Assembly (NCBI GenBank): GCA_037133915.1
Contig: JBAXND010000002.1
Coordinates: forward strand, 124,001-188,000
Source: Bacteroidota bacterium
Lineage (GTDB): Bacteria; Bacteroidota; Bacteroidia; Bacteroidales; CAIWKO01
Direction of reading: 5' to 3'
Length of the DNA: 64,000 nt
Shown in pieces: positions 62,155-64,000 of the stretch (position 1 is the first letter of the stretch; the number at the start of each line of letters is the position of its first letter). The position numbers were made by a program, and so were the translations under genes. Under the pieces are notes generated by a model that had not been told where the DNA came from, did no database searches, and saw only the letters and a list, made by a program, of their open reading frames with translations.

Positions 62155-63282
62155 CTACAACTGCTTTTGTTTTTGAATATTCCGAATGAATTCATGAACG
62201 GCATTTTCAACCGAAAATAGTGTTAATGCCTGCTGAATGGGCTCAGTATAAGCCGATTTTAAATCATTAAATGCCAATACTATTTTAGCGCACAGTTCTT
62301 CACTGTTTTCTTTTTCAAAGGTGTAACCTATGCCATACTTTGTAATTACATCACCCAGATCGCCCACATTGGCTCCTATTAAGGGTGTGCCGCATTGCAG
62401 CGTATCAGACAGTATTACCGGAATGCTGTCGATACGGCTCGGAATGATTAAAAAATGTGCATTTGAAACAACGCTGAATAATTCATTCGTATCAAGCACA
62501 TCATGTATTTCAACATTTGTAAGTCTTGCGTCACTTACCATTTCCTGAAGCGCGGTTTTCATGCTGCCGAGCCCGTAAAAATGAAAAACGGCATTGTCCA
62601 TTACCGCATCAGGAAGTCTGGAAATAGCCTGTATCAATACATCCGGACCTTTGTTTATATGGTAACGCCCCACAAACACAAATTTTTTCCGTGACTCCGA
62701 AACCACTGTTACGGCGGTTTTATCAATGTTCCGGGCACTTGGCAAAAATAAACATGACTTTTTACTGAAGGCTTCAATCTCTTCACAAAATTTAAAACCA
62801 TCGCCGTATACCTGTTGTGCATTGACAAGTATCTTCCGCAGCAATGATTTTGTGAAGAAGTTATTCTTATGTTTCCAGATATCGGAGCCCAGACACCAAA
62901 CAGAGTAGGGGATGTTCTTTTTTTCGAAAATATACTTGGCGGCAATTCCTGAAGGTATTGCCCACAATGCAAAACAATGATCAAACGTTTGATTATTCGT
63001 AAGGTCTTTCAGCGCGGTACGCGCATTTTTAAACAGGCTCAGCGTATGAAAAAAGTGAATCGGATTATAGAATTTTAAGTCTGAAAGGGGCTGCTGAGAA
63101 CCACTCCACAAAAATGTTACAAGATTAATCTTTGAGTCAACAGCATACGTTTCTGCGCGCTTTTGCGTCAGTACTGTCACGCGGTGCTGCTCCGACAGCT
63201 TCAGGCAGAAGTCCAATACAAACCCACCAACCGGATCGGTATTATTTGTAGGAAAAGTGCTGCTTATAACTAATATATTCAA
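62155..63282 (-). CDS. Glycosyltransferase family 4
   Basis: It has 375 residues from the TTG at 63282 (MNILVISSTFPTNNTDPVGGFV). N-domain: TFPTNNTDPVGGFVLDFCLKLSEQHRVTVLT; C-domain: VFVGRYHINKGPDVLIQAISRLP and GT4 motif RIDSIPVILSDTLQCGTPLIGANVGDL. The sugar and acceptor are unknown. The upstream start ATG at 63318 would overlap the GT2 stop by 23 bp and is possible; longer frames upstream (to 63429) run inside the GT2 gene and are rejected. Its stop abuts the ATG of the methyltransferase. It is second in the minus-strand cluster. Confidence 0.83.
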   Translation of the reverse strand: MNILVISSTFPTNNTDPVGGFVLDFCLKLSEQHRVTVLTQKRAETYAVDSKINLVTFLWSGSQQPLSDLKFYNPIHFFHTLSLFKNARTALKDLTNNQTFDHCFALWAIPSGIAAKYIFEKKNIPYSVWCLGSDIWKHKNNFFTKSLLRKILVNAQQVYGDGFKFCEEIEAFSKKSCLFLPSARNIDKTAVTVVSESRKKFVFVGRYHINKGPDVLIQAISRLPDAVMDNAVFHFYGLGSMKTALQEMVSDARLTNVEIHDVLDTNELFSVVSNAHFLIIPSRIDSIPVILSDTLQCGTPLIGANVGDLGDVITKYGIGYTFEKENSEELCAKIVLAFNDLKSAYTEPIQQALTLFSVENAVHEFIRNIQKQKQL

Positions 63283-63295
63283 GGGAGAAATATTG

Positions 63296-64000
63296 TCAGT
63301 TCTTATAAAGCCGTTCATTGTCCTGAATGTCCATCCACATGGCAAACAACAGCGATTGCAGCCCGCTGATAGCCAGAAATACAAATGCCAGTATGGTGAT
63401 AGGATTCGCAGGTTGTCCGTTAATAACAAGCCTCAGCAACTTTATTCCGAATGGAACGGCAAGTATGCCCAAAACAAAAGAGATATGATACAATAAAAAC
63501 AGTGGGTGAAAATCGCGAAACAGATATTTTATCCAAAGCCGTTTGAAAAAAGAACGGAAAAGCAGCCCCGAAATGGTCGGTATTACTTTCCACACTTTCA
63601 TTTTTGATTTTTCGCCGACGAAATAAATAGGCTTTATCTCAACTTCTTTTACGGTACAGAAGGCAATATTCAGCTTAACCAGCATATCATTCGGCATGCC
63701 GTATTTGCGGTAAATTTTGTAAAGCGGTATTGAATTCAGCGCTTTGTTTGAGATGGCAGTATAGCCGGTTTGAGTATCGGAAACATGCCAGTACCCTGAG
63801 GCAACTTTTGTAAGTATTGAAAGTATGGAATTCCCGAAATACCTGGTTTTGGGAATGGCCAGCCATGAGCTGCGGTGTATCAGCCGGTTTCCTTTCACGT
63901 AATCAATATTTTCGCGAATCACCGGTGCGCAGATGCTTTCGAGTTCATCGGGGTCCATTTGTCCGTCGCCCGCCATCACTGCGGTACAGTCAATGTTGTG
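63296..64000 (-). CDS. Glycosyltransferase family 2 (DPM1-like), 5' end outside the window
   Basis: Only the C-terminal 234 residues are in the window; the frame is open through 64000, so the start lies beyond. Visible: VMAGDGQMDPDEL with the DxQMDP donor-binding motif, then DYVKGNRL, a WLAIPKTRYFGNSILSILTK segment and HVSDTQTGYTAI. The last ~90 residues include two or three transmembrane helices (FLLYHISFVLGILAVPFGIKL, ITILAFVFLAISGLQSLLFAM). This is the layout of dolichyl/undecaprenyl-phosphate sugar synthases with a C-terminal membrane anchor. The product could be a polyprenyl-phosphate sugar used by GT-C enzymes such as the nearby TMTC-like protein; that is inference. It is first visible gene of the minus-strand cluster. 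Confidence 0.88.
   Translation of the reverse strand, partial: HNIDCTAVMAGDGQMDPDELESICAPVIRENIDYVKGNRLIHRSSWLAIPKTRYFGNSILSILTKVASGYWHVSDTQTGYTAISNKALNSIPLYKIYRKYGMPNDMLVKLNIAFCTVKEVEIKPIYFVGEKSKMKVWKVIPTISGLLFRSFFKRLWIKYLFRDFHPLFLLYHISFVLGILAVPFGIKLLRLVINGQPANPITILAFVFLAISGLQSLLFAMWMDIQDNERLYKN

Overview
The window reads as a chromosomal segment of a Bacteroidota (Bacteroidetes) bacterium, probably a free-living or uncultured lineage. Evidence: a GldA-type ABC ATPase; secreted proteins ending in the gliding-motility-associated / type IX secretion (T9SS) type B sorting domain; two TPR-PD40-OmpA envelope proteins of PorE-like layout; a DUF5686-type TonB-plug-like protein; an ECF sigma factor beside a membrane partner; and at least 20 upstream regions with the phylum's -7 promoter element TAnnTTTG. 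Shine-Dalgarno sequences are mostly absent, as usual for the phylum. I see no IS element, prophage, CRISPR array or rRNA. The only RNA gene I can support is one tRNA-Lys.

Left part (1-9.1 kb): ECF sigma / TPR membrane pair, tRNA-Lys(CTT), a glutamine synthetase family enzyme, a polytopic membrane protein divergent from a GT4 glycosyltransferase, and MutS2. 9.1-21.3 kb: exported thioredoxin, UbiA-type prenyltransferase, a TPR protein followed by two paralogous PorE-like proteins, a U32 peptidase, a DUF5686 outer-membrane protein and a lipoprotein twin pair. 21.3-28.7 kb is housekeeping: aspS, gldA, two divergent RNA methyltransferase-type genes, fumC and an iron alcohol dehydrogenase. 28.7-31.9 kb is a minus-strand run (SDR, FeS/CDGSH protein, MsrB lipoprotein, MFS transporter).

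32.1-41.5 kb is the most lineage-specific part: three very large secreted proteins and one small secreted protein. Two of the large ones share a C-terminal half of Ig-like repeats plus the T9SS type B domain, attached to unrelated N-terminal halves. The third carries three lamin-tail modules in a tandem repeat of about 266 residues. 41.7-44.0 kb is a DUF3352-like protein fused to MORN_2 repeats. 44.2-54.7 kb is metabolic and envelope genes: epimerase, asparagine synthase, glutathione peroxidase-like protein, S41 protease, AI-2E family permease, radical SAM, CoA-binding protein, deoxynucleoside kinase, KdsB and a PagL-like lipid A deacylase. 54.7-58.1 kb is recQ, an OmpH/Skp-like gene and a MORN_2 lipoprotein. 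The right end (58.3-64 kb) is glycan-related: a TMTC-like GT-C/TPR protein, then a minus-strand cluster of GT2 (cut by the window end), GT4, methyltransferase and an LPG-synthase-type membrane protein.

No single stretch is clearly an undescribed system. The best leads are the shuffled T9SS cargo cluster, the duplicated PorE-like genes, the sigma/TPR-membrane pair, the DUF3352-MORN fusion, a peroxidase missing its usual active-site Gln, and short interspersed repeats lying on or next to gene 3' ends. The only stretch over 300 bases without a protein gene (about 1770-2336) holds the sigma-gene promoter, an attenuator-like hairpin, the tRNA-Lys and the glutamine synthetase promoter.
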